DNA of 64,000 nt, taken from assembly GCF_000949635.1 (NCBI RefSeq), contig NZ_BAFN01000001.1:1736001-1800000 (forward strand), written 5' to 3'. This DNA is from Candidatus Brocadia sinica JPN1. GTDB taxonomy: Bacteria > Planctomycetota > Brocadiia > Brocadiales > Brocadiaceae. How positions within the stretch are numbered: the first letter of the stretch is position 1; every line of letters starts with the position of its first letter. Under the pieces are notes generated by a model. It was not told where the DNA came from. It saw only the letters and a program-made list of their open reading frames with translations, and ran no database searches. Shown here in pieces: positions 36,410 through 45,300 of this stretch. The position numbers were made by a program, and so were the translations under genes.

Positions 36410-37120
36410 ATGAAATTCAGGATATACCGCTTTGATCCGGATGCAGATAAAGAACCTTATTACCAGAAGTATCAGATTTCTGCCAATCCTTCGGATCGTA
36501 TACTGGATTGCCTCAACCGGATTAAATGGGAGCAGGATGGAACACTCAGTTACCGGATGTCCTGCGGCCATGGGGTGTGCGGTTCCGACGCCATGAAAAT
36601 CAACGGTCGCTGCGCCCTGGCTTGCCAGAAGCTGGTAAAAGAGTATGAAGGGCAGGAGGTAGTTCTGGAACCACTCCCTTCTTATAAGGTGCTCAAAGAC
36701 CTGGTTGTGGACCTGGAGCCATTCTTCGAGAAAGTAAAACTTGTTCGTCCTTATTTGATCTCTGAAACCATTCCTCCGGAAAAAGAGCGTTCGCAATCAC
36801 CAGAGAACAGCAAACAGCTGGACACTGCTATCAGATGCATCTTGTGTGCCTGTTGCATGGGTGCCTGCCCGGTGGTTAACGAAAACGAGCGGTTTATAGG
36901 TCCTGCCCCTCTGGTATGGGCATTCAGGTACATTTTTGATTCGCGGGATGATAAGTATCGGGACCGGCTCAGGCAATTGGATTATCCTGATGGAGCATGG
37001 GCATGTGTCAACCACTATGAGTGCACACGCGTTTGTCCAAAAGAGATCCCGGTTACAAAATACATAAATACTATTAAACAGGAGATACAGAAAACAAAGG
37101 ACAAAAGTAGTCCGGCATGA
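36410..37120 (+). CDS. sdhB: Succinate dehydrogenase/fumarate reductase iron-sulfur subunit
   Basis: A 236-residue electron-transfer subunit carrying three clusters. The [2Fe-2S] domain has SCGHGVCGSD and GRCALAC; the ferredoxin domain has CILCACCMGACP and CVNHYECTRVCPKEIP for the [4Fe-4S] and [3Fe-4S] centres. It begins eight bases after the sdhA stop at ATG 36410 (GTG 36404 is an alternative); an earlier start at 36377 would add eleven unconserved residues. The protein accepts electrons from SdhA and passes them to a quinone or another acceptor, which needs a membrane partner not encoded here. Confidence 0.94.
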   Translation: MKFRIYRFDPDADKEPYYQKYQISANPSDRILDCLNRIKWEQDGTLSYRMSCGHGVCGSDAMKINGRCALACQKLVKEYEGQEVVLEPLPSYKVLKDLVVDLEPFFEKVKLVRPYLISETIPPEKERSQSPENSKQLDTAIRCILCACCMGACPVVNENERFIGPAPLVWAFRYIFDSRDDKYRDRLRQLDYPDGAWACVNHYECTRVCPKEIPVTKYINTIKQEIQKTKDKSSPA

Positions 37121-37287
37121 TAGTACAAAACGTCTTATCAAAGACAGAAATATACTGCTTATGATACTTGCATTCCCATAGGGTATGTGTTACACTCTTT
37201 TCACTTGCAGCTCGTTTTTTACGAATCAGCGCCAAAATATAGGTTGCTATCCTGAGAAAGGGGCATTTCTTTTTTTTCTATGGCTGA

Positions 37288-39747
37288 ATGATGATGTTTT
37301 TTATGAGCACTGTTCGTTCCCCTGCGCCCCGCTACTTTCCCACAAAATTGAACAAGTATCTGAAAGACATTGCACCTTATAGTATTCTGGCAGCAATATC
37401 GGTCGTCGTTTTTCTTAACACCCTGAGCAATACCTTTGTTTACGACGACTCTGCAACCGTCGTAAACAATAACCTGATTAAGAACTGGAAAAACCTCCAC
37501 TCAATCTTTTCCTTTCATTATTTTATTCTCTCCGGAGAACTTAGCTATCGTCCCGTTGTTACGCTATCGTATTTTGCCGATTATTTCCTTTGGGGTTTAA
37601 ATCCTGCTGGTTTTCATCTTACAAACATCCTCCTTCAAACAGCAAATACCGTATTGTTTTACGTCTTTGTGAAACAGGTTACGAAGGCAAATACAGCAGC
37701 CTTTATCTCTACGCTATTATTTGCCACTCATCCGATTCTCACCGAGACGGTAAACTCCATTAGTTATCGGGAAGACCTTCTTGCTGCACTCTTTTTCTTA
37801 ATCGCCTTTGTCTTATTTCTGAAAATCGATGAAAAATCTTTAACCCGGGGTAAATTTTTTGCGTATTATGCAGGCTCCTTATTTGCCTGCTTCTTATCCC
37901 TCTTTTCAAAAGAGACGGCGGTTGCATTCCCTGTCCTGCTTGTGCTGTTTAACGTCTTTTCTGCAACTCCAGCCAGCCCCCTTCGTTCAATGATAAAAAG
38001 GGTGAAAGGTGTTTCCATCGGCTATTTTCTAGTCACCGGTTTTTATCTGTTTATCCGGTTTGTGTTGTTTCGGCATGTGTACATTCGATTGGATCAAACT
38101 CAGCAAGGCTTGTTTGTCATGCTTAAGGTTATTGCATCGTATATAAAGCTCTTGTTTTTTCCATTCAATCTTAATGCCGATTATGTGGTTCCGCCGGTAA
38201 ATGCAGGAATACCAGCTTTTATAATCTCAGTGCTCCTCGTAATTACAACCGTCATCCTTCTGATACGATTATGTCAAAGTAATGAACAACATGGGTTTTT
38301 TCTCTCGTGGTTCTTTGTTACGCTCTTACCGGTATTAAACATAATTCCCATAGGAAATATTATGGCGGAACGATATCTCTATATTCCCATTATGGGTTTC
38401 TCCGGGGTTATCGGAATGCTTGTTCAAAATTATACTCTGAAAAAAAACTTAGCAACAATGTGCCTGGGAACCGTTATTGTTGTCTTCGGTATTACCAGTG
38501 TCCACCGGAACGGAATATGGCGGGATGAACTCACCTTATGGTGTTCAACCGTTAATCGTGAGCCTAACAGTGCCCGTGCTCATCACAATCTCGGTGTTGT
38601 GCATAGTTTAAAAGGCTTCTATGACTATGCCGAATTTGAATATAAAAAGACGCTGGAAATTAAGCCCAGGGATGCAGAGTCACACTATAACATGGGAAAT
38701 GCCTACGAGAGGAAAGGTATGTTCGATGCTGCTATCAAAGAATATCAGGAGGCATTGCGGTACAATCCGGTTTATGCCGATGCCTATAATAATCTTGGTG
38801 GTATATATAAAAACAAACGTCATATCGACAGGGCTATCGAACTCTATAAAAAAGCAACCCAATGTAACCCGTTCAATCCCTACTATTACAATAATCTTGG
38901 ACTTGCATACCGTGAAAATAAACTCTACAAAGAGGCTATTGCTGACTTGAGAAAGGCATTACAAATAAACTCCGGGATCTCCACCACACATAACAACCTG
39001 GGAAATACTTACAGGGAAATGGGGAACTTCGGGGAGGCATTGACTGAGTTCAAAACAGCGCTGAAGCTGGACCCTGCGAACGCTGATCTCCACAACAATC
39101 TGGGGATTATTTTTACAGATATGGAGCAGTTTGAGAAGGCCATACATGAATTTGATACCGCAATTCGACTCAATCCAAAATTGGCCAATGTGCATAATAA
39201 CCTTGGCATTGTCTATGCGAAGAAGGGTTATCCCGATAAGGCTGTTAATGAACTGAATGAGGCAGTTGCACGGGGATTTGACAATGCGGATGTGCATAAT
39301 AATTTAGCGGGGATATATTTGACGAAGGGATCAACAGATAACGCGATTGCTGAACTTCAGTTGGCCTTAAAATGTAATCCTGTAGATAGCAATGCCCACT
39401 GTAACCTGGGAAATGCTTATATGTCAAAAAATCTTGTGGATGAAGCCATTTCTGAGTTTAAAGAGGCAGTAAAATACAATCCCGCCGATGGAGAGATATA
39501 CTATTATCTTGGAAATGCCTTTTACCGGAAAGGACAATACAGTGAATCGGTAGATTCTCTTCACCAATCGGTTCACTATCAGCCGAATAACCCGTTAGCA
39601 CATAAACTACTCGGCGTTATTTATGCAAATTACTTAAACAACCCTTCCAGCGCATTATTCCACCTGAACGAAACACTCAGATTAGACTCTCGGCAATCCA
39701 TGGCAAAAGAAATAACGGAATTCATCAGCAAGCTAAAAAATAAGTAG
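37288..39747 (+). CDS. TMTC-like multi-spanning membrane protein with C-terminal TPRs
   Basis: An 819-residue protein: an N-terminal half with about ten membrane helices and a C-terminal half with about eleven TPR units (from HHNLGVVHSLKGFYDYAEFEY to residue 800). The first loop after helix 1 carries FVYDDSATV; an acidic pair in this place is the catalytic signature of GT-C glycosyltransferases that use lipid-linked sugars. ELSYRPVVTLSYF and ISYREDLLA are typical of the family that includes eukaryotic TMTC O-mannosyltransferases. Role, by family: protein glycosylation or envelope assembly outside the inner membrane. Close paralogue at 61644-63935 on the other strand. The tandem ATGs at 37288-37296 leave the exact start open by two codons. 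Confidence 0.85.
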   Translation: MMMFFMSTVRSPAPRYFPTKLNKYLKDIAPYSILAAISVVVFLNTLSNTFVYDDSATVVNNNLIKNWKNLHSIFSFHYFILSGELSYRPVVTLSYFADYFLWGLNPAGFHLTNILLQTANTVLFYVFVKQVTKANTAAFISTLLFATHPILTETVNSISYREDLLAALFFLIAFVLFLKIDEKSLTRGKFFAYYAGSLFACFLSLFSKETAVAFPVLLVLFNVFSATPASPLRSMIKRVKGVSIGYFLVTGFYLFIRFVLFRHVYIRLDQTQQGLFVMLKVIASYIKLLFFPFNLNADYVVPPVNAGIPAFIISVLLVITTVILLIRLCQSNEQHGFFLSWFFVTLLPVLNIIPIGNIMAERYLYIPIMGFSGVIGMLVQNYTLKKNLATMCLGTVIVVFGITSVHRNGIWRDELTLWCSTVNREPNSARAHHNLGVVHSLKGFYDYAEFEYKKTLEIKPRDAESHYNMGNAYERKGMFDAAIKEYQEALRYNPVYADAYNNLGGIYKNKRHIDRAIELYKKATQCNPFNPYYYNNLGLAYRENKLYKEAIADLRKALQINSGISTTHNNLGNTYREMGNFGEALTEFKTALKLDPANADLHNNLGIIFTDMEQFEKAIHEFDTAIRLNPKLANVHNNLGIVYAKKGYPDKAVNELNEAVARGFDNADVHNNLAGIYLTKGSTDNAIAELQLALKCNPVDSNAHCNLGNAYMSKNLVDEAISEFKEAVKYNPADGEIYYYLGNAFYRKGQYSESVDSLHQSVHYQPNNPLAHKLLGVIYANYLNNPSSALFHLNETLRLDSRQSMAKEITEFISKLKNK

Positions 39748-39844
39748 CCAATGGTTATCTGTGTTCTTTCATAAGATTTTCATGAACAGGGTTTCTTCGG
39801 TAAGTGGGTTCCCAATTCGGCGCTTAGAAACCAGAAATTATTTA

Positions 39845-39872
39845 TTGACAATGAAAAAATTACATTTATAAT
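39845..39872 (+). promoter_or_regulatory. Consensus sigma-70 promoter of the riboswitch transcript
   Basis: TTGACA at 39845-39850 and TATAAT at 39867-39872 with a 16-base spacer, both boxes perfect. The predicted transcript would start near 39880, immediately ahead of the c-di-GMP aptamer. Confidence 0.75.
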
Positions 39873-39879
39873 ATAACAA

Positions 39880-39958
39880 CGATAAAGGCAAACTCCGAGT
39901 GATCGGGGGACGCAAAGGAAAGGGTCTTTAATAGGTTCATGCGGGGTTCACCTGAGAT
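39880..39958 (+). ncRNA. Class I cyclic di-GMP riboswitch (GEMM-I)
   Basis: The conserved blocks of the GEMM-I aptamer occur in order: GGCAAAC (39887-39893), a hairpin CCGA-GTGA-TCGG with a GNRA loop, GACGCAAAGG (39909-39918), then GGTTCATGCGGGGTTCACC as the second hairpin with the conserved GCGGGG. The second helix is shorter than in the textbook Vc2 RNA. It lies about 135 bases ahead of the probable start of the amidase gene and directly after a consensus promoter. A small CTTTAA/TTAAAG hairpin at 39988-40002 is the only candidate for the expression platform; no T-run follows it, so control may be at translation. Binding is inferred from the pattern. Confidence 0.85.
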
Positions 39959-40092
39959 AATAAAAGAGACGCGTACCATAGAGGAAGCTTTAACTTTTAA
40001 AGATAGCCTTACTGCCGAAGATGTTCGGGAATGAATATTTTCACAGCAAGGCTTTTTTTATTTCTAAAAACTTTAAGTTAAGGCGGCATTCT

Positions 40093-40818
40093 ATGCATAG
40101 AAAAATAGTATCCTTATTGTCGCGAAACTCGAAGATCTATTTTAGGAATAGAATCATGCACCAGGGCGAGAGGATGGTTCAATGCCTTTCGCTCATTATG
40201 ATACTGGTTGCATCGGGCTTGTGTGTTTCTACACCCTTTTTTACCAGTGTAAAGATTGAAAGAACGAAAAGACCGGAAGGCCTTGGAAGTTCCTCCTATG
40301 TGCAAGATCTCGAAAAACTCTGTCGCATCAATACAAATGGAAGACCATGGGAGTATATCGTTATACATCACAGCGCCACGGCAAAAGGTAATGCCGCCCG
40401 ATTTGACCATTACCACCGGAAAAACAGAAAATGGCAGCATGGCCTCGCTTACCATTTTGTGATTGGGAACGGATCTGTTTCAGGAGATGGTGAAATTGAG
40501 GTTGGTGAGCGCTGGAAAAAACAAATTCATGGCGCCCATACAGCGAATATGGATTGTAATCGTGTAGCAATCGGGGTTTGTCTGGTTGGTGATTTTGAAA
40601 ACGGGGGAGCCCCAACCGAAAACCAACTCGATTCGCTCGTCAGACTTATCCAATATCTTTCCAGAAAATACAATATTGCTTCATCTAATATATTACAGCA
40701 TAAAGAGGTGCATCAGAAATGTACCGCCTGTCCAGGTAAAAATTTCCCATTTGCAGAGATTAAGACAAGATTGCTGCAAATCGCATCAAAAGGAAGCAAG
40801 CATATCCAGGAATTATAA
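40093..40818 (+). CDS. Exported PGRP-like N-acetylmuramoyl-L-alanine amidase
   Basis: A 241-residue amidase_2/PGRP-type peptidoglycan amidase with an N-terminal membrane segment (LSLIMILVASGLCVSTPFF). The zinc-binding core is visible: IVIHHSATAKGN, AYHFVIGNG, WKKQIHGAHT, VAIGVCLVGDFE and HKEVHQKCTACPGKNFPF. It cleaves between muramic acid and the stem peptide in the periplasm. I chose ATG 40093, preceded by AAGGCGG; ATG 40021 and 40156 are alternatives. The leader carries a class I c-di-GMP riboswitch, so amidase synthesis is probably tuned by cyclic di-GMP, for instance in biofilm or envelope remodelling. Confidence 0.85.
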   Translation: MHRKIVSLLSRNSKIYFRNRIMHQGERMVQCLSLIMILVASGLCVSTPFFTSVKIERTKRPEGLGSSSYVQDLEKLCRINTNGRPWEYIVIHHSATAKGNAARFDHYHRKNRKWQHGLAYHFVIGNGSVSGDGEIEVGERWKKQIHGAHTANMDCNRVAIGVCLVGDFENGGAPTENQLDSLVRLIQYLSRKYNIASSNILQHKEVHQKCTACPGKNFPFAEIKTRLLQIASKGSKHIQEL

Positions 40819-40924
40819 TGGTAGGCTTTTGTTGTGTTCGTGTAAAAAGTTATTTTTGAGGAAGTTTTTGTTCTGTAGTTATTAGTAAGTCTCGTGTAAC
40901 TCTTTTTGTTACGGCTACGCTGGG

Positions 40925-41272
40925 TTACTTTGTTTGTGTTTTTAATAGTTCTGTCTTTACCTCTTCAATAGACATACCATAAGGCCTTCCATGCTCTTGT
41001 AATTTTTTGTCATATTTGTAATTTCGGGCAGCCACAAGTCCTAAACCTCCTCCCTGGAAATACTCATATATCATAATGGTCTGTTCTTCGGTATCTACAA
41101 GATAAAATGGCTGTCTGTTACCTTGCTTCTCTCCCACAACACCAAAAACATGCCGTGCGTTCCCATCACCTTGCGCAACGACATAATTTGTCGTGTTTTT
41201 CAATACCAGCACTATGAGTAGTAAGACAATAATAACGAGTAAAAGGGTGTTCGTATTATAGAGTTTGTGCAT
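40925..41272 (-). CDS. Small single-pass membrane protein, unknown
   Basis: A 115-residue protein with one N-terminal membrane helix (LLLVIIVLLLIVLVL) and a soluble outer part containing FGVVGEKQGNRQPFYLVDTEEQTIMIYEYF and LVAARNYKYDKKLQEHG. The pattern of a value that is described as present then used in a Y-E-Y strand resembles small proteins I associate with planctomycetes, but I know of no function. It is convergent with the amidase gene and 101 bases downstream of the secretin gene on the same strand, so it could be the last gene of the pilus-like operon. Confidence 0.6.
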   Translation of the reverse strand: MHKLYNTNTLLLVIIVLLLIVLVLKNTTNYVVAQGDGNARHVFGVVGEKQGNRQPFYLVDTEEQTIMIYEYFQGGGLGLVAARNYKYDKKLQEHGRPYGMSIEEVKTELLKTQTK

Positions 41273-41373
41273 GGTTGCATCTCCAGGGCTGATTCCACAT
41301 TTTTAGTGATCTGTTTGAAGAAAAATTGCTAATTCTTTTTATAATGTAAATCTGTTCCTTTGGGTTTTTTATT

Positions 41374-43536
41374 TTATTTGCTCAAAAATTTTGCCTCCTG
41401 CTCTTCCCTAATTAGAATCGTGGGCTTTAAAAGAATGACCAGATTTGATTTTTGGTTATTCTTCTGATCGTGAGAAAATAATCTTTTTAATATGGGTATC
41501 TTGGATAGTACTGGGATGCCAGTCGTAATGGTATCTTTAGTGACAGAACCTAATCCACCAATCATCAGTGTGCCCTTGTCAGGAACACAGACCGTTACCG
41601 ATACCTGAGAAACATTAACCTTGGGTAATTGAACAGTTTGTTCTGGAGGAATATTTGTGGTCCCAACACCTCCACCTATATCGGCGTCCGTGGATAGTCC
41701 GCTAAAAGTAAAAGATGTGATTTCCTCGACGGTAAATACAGAAGGAGTCACTTCCAAATAGATGTATTTCCTGTCTGCGCTTACTATTGGTCTTACATCA
41801 AAGGTGGTTCCTTCCGGTATTGTGCCAATGACAGGAGTAACCACACCTTCGGAGACAGATGTGCTTTGAATATAATTAATAGTTTGGACAACGGCAATAT
41901 TTCCACGCTGGGTGTTGGAAAGTGTTATTCTGGGGGAAGTGAGTATTTCAGAGTCTTTGCTCTCCTGGACAGCGCGTATGAAACCTTTCAACATAGAGTC
42001 GCTTAAAATGGAATAGCTGACCTGAAGCCCTTCACCGGCAACGAGGTCGCTAATATCTGAATCTGCCCCTGTATCAATGGATGCATCTTCACTAAAGAAT
42101 TCACTGAAATTGCTTCCAATATCTTCAAAGAATGTATCCGAGACAGAAATGAAACGAGCTTCAATATTTACCTGGAGATTTTGTGCTGACCGTAAAGAAG
42201 CCAATAAATTTTCAATTTGCTTATGGACATATTTCGTATTGACTACCACGAGGTCCCCAGGCTGCCCCATCCTCGCAATAATGCTCCCTTCGCCCTGTCC
42301 TGGTATATTAATATGCCGTTGTCCCCCCGTGGCGGAGGCTCCGATTACGCTGGTACGGAATGACCATGATGAAGGTTCAATGGTGGTAACTATCAGTTCG
42401 ATGAGATCGAATACCCGTGCTGAAGGGTCTTTTGTTTTGACGGTTTCCTTTTTCCGCATGCTTAACTGGGTGGAGGCAGCCGCTGTAATATCAAATTCGA
42501 GAGGTTCCTTATCATCGAGATTGATCAATATGTCCCTTATATCATAGACACGCAGTTCCATTTTTTGCTTATACACATGAATGATGTCCCCTTCAATCAC
42601 ATATTCATATCCTTTCGGCAGGATGTACTTCAATGCAGTCCTTAGTGGGACATCCTTCAGCTTCAATGAAATCGAGGCATTTCCTGCTTCCGGATCAATG
42701 ATCATATTGACATTTGTCTTCTCTCTTATAAAGATGATAACGTCTCTTAATGGCGTATCTAAAAACTCAAATGAAATGATCGTATTCAGGGCATCTTCAA
42801 TGACCTTTGGAGGAGACTCAAGAACGGGATCCGGGATGAGTCGTAGTTGTTCTGTTTTTTTCTTGTTTTCTTCTACAATTTTATCCATCTCCGGAAGTGT
42901 ACGTTTTAAAATATCTTTCCATTGTCCTCTTTCTGGAAATTGTAAGGTGTCCTGATGGGGAACGGACGCCTCTTTGAGGTATTCGTGGCTTTTTAACTTT
43001 TCTTGTATATGGGTGGCTTTTAGATTCTCCGTGATATACTCGTGTTTTCTCTCATTTATCTTTTCTTTCAGGTACAACGCCTCTTTGTTAGCAGGGTCCA
43101 TGGCAAGTATGCGATTCGTTATCTCTACAGCATCATCATGTCGTCCCTCCTTCATAGCGGTATATACGTTTTGCAATAAGGATGCTGGATCTTCTTCCGT
43201 GACAGGTGGGGTTGTCATTTCCCTGGATACGCAGGTTTTAGCCTGCATCTCGGGTGAGGTCTTTTTCCCTTCCAGAAGCCGTCTTGACTCTTTTAGTAAT
43301 GCAAGAGTCTCCGTATTATCCGGTTCTAACAGGATGGCCAGCTCAAGTGTGTCAATGGCCTTCGCGTAATCCTTTAGTTCAAAGTGCATTTTAGCGGCCT
43401 TAAGGTAATAATTATTTGAGGGAGGTGATTTTGTTTCTGAAGTATCTTTGCTTTGTGCCGGGGATTGATTTGGCGCAAGGAATGATAAACATATATGCAA
43501 GATAACAATTGAGATCAGGGTAAAGACACTTTTCAT
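41374..43536 (-). CDS. Secretin of a type II/IV pilus-like system
   Basis: A 720-residue outer-membrane secretin. A signal peptide (VFTLISIVILHICLSFLAPNQSPAQS) is followed by TPR-like helices (about 45-75), a charged linker, an N0/STN-like domain (about 252-320, with FEFLDTPLRDVIIFI and IDPEAGNASISLKLKDVPLRTAL) and the secretin core (about 470-705) ending GTLMIGGLGSVTKDTITTGIPVLSK-like. The N1-type domain has VNTKYVHKQIENLLASLR. The core shows the usual QTINYIQS and P-Q-T-V-Q-L-P segments. It is downstream of the PilM, PilO-like and PilP-like genes, as in type IV pilus clusters, so PilQ-like function is likely. Confidence 0.88.
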   Translation of the reverse strand: MKSVFTLISIVILHICLSFLAPNQSPAQSKDTSETKSPPSNNYYLKAAKMHFELKDYAKAIDTLELAILLEPDNTETLALLKESRRLLEGKKTSPEMQAKTCVSREMTTPPVTEEDPASLLQNVYTAMKEGRHDDAVEITNRILAMDPANKEALYLKEKINERKHEYITENLKATHIQEKLKSHEYLKEASVPHQDTLQFPERGQWKDILKRTLPEMDKIVEENKKKTEQLRLIPDPVLESPPKVIEDALNTIISFEFLDTPLRDVIIFIREKTNVNMIIDPEAGNASISLKLKDVPLRTALKYILPKGYEYVIEGDIIHVYKQKMELRVYDIRDILINLDDKEPLEFDITAAASTQLSMRKKETVKTKDPSARVFDLIELIVTTIEPSSWSFRTSVIGASATGGQRHINIPGQGEGSIIARMGQPGDLVVVNTKYVHKQIENLLASLRSAQNLQVNIEARFISVSDTFFEDIGSNFSEFFSEDASIDTGADSDISDLVAGEGLQVSYSILSDSMLKGFIRAVQESKDSEILTSPRITLSNTQRGNIAVVQTINYIQSTSVSEGVVTPVIGTIPEGTTFDVRPIVSADRKYIYLEVTPSVFTVEEITSFTFSGLSTDADIGGGVGTTNIPPEQTVQLPKVNVSQVSVTVCVPDKGTLMIGGLGSVTKDTITTGIPVLSKIPILKRLFSHDQKNNQKSNLVILLKPTILIREEQEAKFLSK

Positions 43537-43561
43537 GTAAGCCCCTTTTTAAAAGGTATTG

Positions 43562-44362
43562 TTAATTGGTTGAAGCGGTATTTACTGATGAATAAATAGT
43601 AACAGTTTCCGTCCCCAAATTTGCTAATTCTCCTATCCACAAATCGTAGGACTCTCCCTTTTTATCTTTAAATACGATCTTTGAAGTTGAAATCATATGT
43701 TTTTCTTCTGCAAGAGATGTGCCTATAAATTCACCCTTTTCATTCCGAAGGAGTGCAGATTTCTTAAAAATCAGCGCTTTTTGTGCAGAGGGGATAATCT
43801 TTATTAACTTACAGTATGTATTAAAATCCACCGGTTCCCTGGCTATTATTTTTTTCCCACCAATTGTTTTTCCGCCTTCCACGATAAAACTTTCTGTCAA
43901 CCAACTATCTTTATGCAACTTCCTGACTTGAATCAAGGCCAGATCCGCAGTCCCTCCTTTCAAAGTAAATTCTATACTGCCTGGAGTGGGGCACGCTGAA
44001 TATGGAAGAGTTTGTAATTCTGGTTTTTTAAATAAATCTTTTGTTGTGATGCCTGAAATTGTTTCCCCTTTCGTGAATTTAACGAAGAGATGCGAATGCA
44101 GTAGACGGGTAGCAGGTGGCGGGGTTGTAAAACGTGATTCCAACTGTGCGGCCTCTTCTCGCTCCTTATTCAGAGCAGGAGGCACACTTGTCTTGAGTTT
44201 TCGTTCAATTACGTTTGATAGTGAAGCCAATTTTGTATCGGTTTCGTGTGCCCTTAAATGTAACACAATAAAGATATGAAGCAGTGCATAGACAAGATAA
44301 CCTGCAGTAATGCCAAGGACAAATTTTTCCACGTGCCTGAAGGTAAAATTTTTAATATTCAT
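43562..44362 (-). CDS. Pilus-assembly-associated membrane protein, PilP-like position
   Basis: A 266-residue protein with one N-terminal membrane helix (FVLGITAGYLVYALLHIFIVL). The remainder is periplasmic with beta-rich segments such as IEFTLKGGTADLALIQVRKLH and KTIGGKKIIAREPVDFNTYCKL. I see no named domain. It lies between the PilO-like and secretin genes with 25-base gaps, the place that PilP occupies in type IV pilus clusters, so a role bridging the inner-membrane complex and the secretin is inferred from position alone. Confidence 0.6.
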   Translation of the reverse strand: MNIKNFTFRHVEKFVLGITAGYLVYALLHIFIVLHLRAHETDTKLASLSNVIERKLKTSVPPALNKEREEAAQLESRFTTPPPATRLLHSHLFVKFTKGETISGITTKDLFKKPELQTLPYSACPTPGSIEFTLKGGTADLALIQVRKLHKDSWLTESFIVEGGKTIGGKKIIAREPVDFNTYCKLIKIIPSAQKALIFKKSALLRNEKGEFIGTSLAEEKHMISTSKIVFKDKKGESYDLWIGELANLGTETVTIYSSVNTASTN

Positions 44363-44388
44363 GGTTAAATTCTGACATTAATATTAAT

Positions 44389-45300
44389 TCATGTCTTGTA
44401 ATCGATAACATATGCATCGATGGTAACATCAATAACCGGATTGGATGCATGGTTGTCTTCATTTCCCATCAATGTGCCAGGATTTAATACTTTATCAGTA
44501 CTCAAAATCGTGATACCCTCAATAACAAACGGAATATCCGATTTTAAAATATCACGCAGTAAGAATTGGATACAATCCGCCGGCAGTTCAACCTTGATGG
44601 TAATGGGTATAACGGTATAAAGCTGCGCAAAAGAAGGATCGTATGAAGGAGATGATTCCCGGAATGTAATTTTTTCAAGTTTTGTAATTCCGGTTTTGTT
44701 CAGGGTAGCATTGACAATTGCCTCCAGAATCCAGAATCTTTTTTGTGCAGGCAGGATAGTATCCCATGACGGAATGTCTTGCCCCCAATTTTGAAATGGC
44801 AAGGCGTCCTCAGTTACAGCAATCGTATTTGTCGCTAATTTTGTTAACAATGCAGAAACCCTTTTAACATATTCGTTCTTCCAGAGCGCTTCATCTTCGA
44901 TTTTAATCAGCCCTTTTTTTGCATCTTCTCTTGAAAAAATTGCTTCCAGCCGGTCATCTTTTTCTTTCAGAAATGACCTGCATTTCTCAATTTCTTTATT
45001 GTAAAGCTCTGACTCTTGTTTTGCCGATTCAATCCATGCGTCATTATAGAGGTCCTTTTTTATCGCGTATTTCTCCAGCGCCATTGATAAATCTTCATTG
45101 TCTTTATAAGCACTGGCATACTGATGTGACAGCGGAAATATACGCACAAACAAGAGGACCAACAGAATAAAAAAAGCAATACCTGCGGAGATCCAAAAAC
45201 CAAATACTCCCGTGAAAATTCCAGGAAAGATTTTCCTGAGCCGCAGGAAGTTTATATCTCGACCGATGTTCATATCTTCTACACCTTCATTTTCAGTCAC
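44389..45300 (-). CDS. PilO/Amuc_1100-like inner-membrane protein
   Basis: A 303-residue protein: short cytoplasmic tail, one membrane helix (IAFFILLVLLFVRIF), a coiled coil of about 80 residues and a C-terminal ferredoxin-like domain (with LYTVIPITIKVELPADCIQFLLRDIL and FVIEGITILS). This is the layout of PilO and of the Akkermansia protein Amuc_1100. The gene starts inside the end of the pilM/N gene (ATGA overlap), showing translational coupling. Similarity is by architecture; residue-level homology cannot be judged without a search. Confidence 0.65.
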   Translation of the reverse strand: MTENEGVEDMNIGRDINFLRLRKIFPGIFTGVFGFWISAGIAFFILLVLLFVRIFPLSHQYASAYKDNEDLSMALEKYAIKKDLYNDAWIESAKQESELYNKEIEKCRSFLKEKDDRLEAIFSREDAKKGLIKIEDEALWKNEYVKRVSALLTKLATNTIAVTEDALPFQNWGQDIPSWDTILPAQKRFWILEAIVNATLNKTGITKLEKITFRESSPSYDPSFAQLYTVIPITIKVELPADCIQFLLRDILKSDIPFVIEGITILSTDKVLNPGTLMGNEDNHASNPVIDVTIDAYVIDYKT

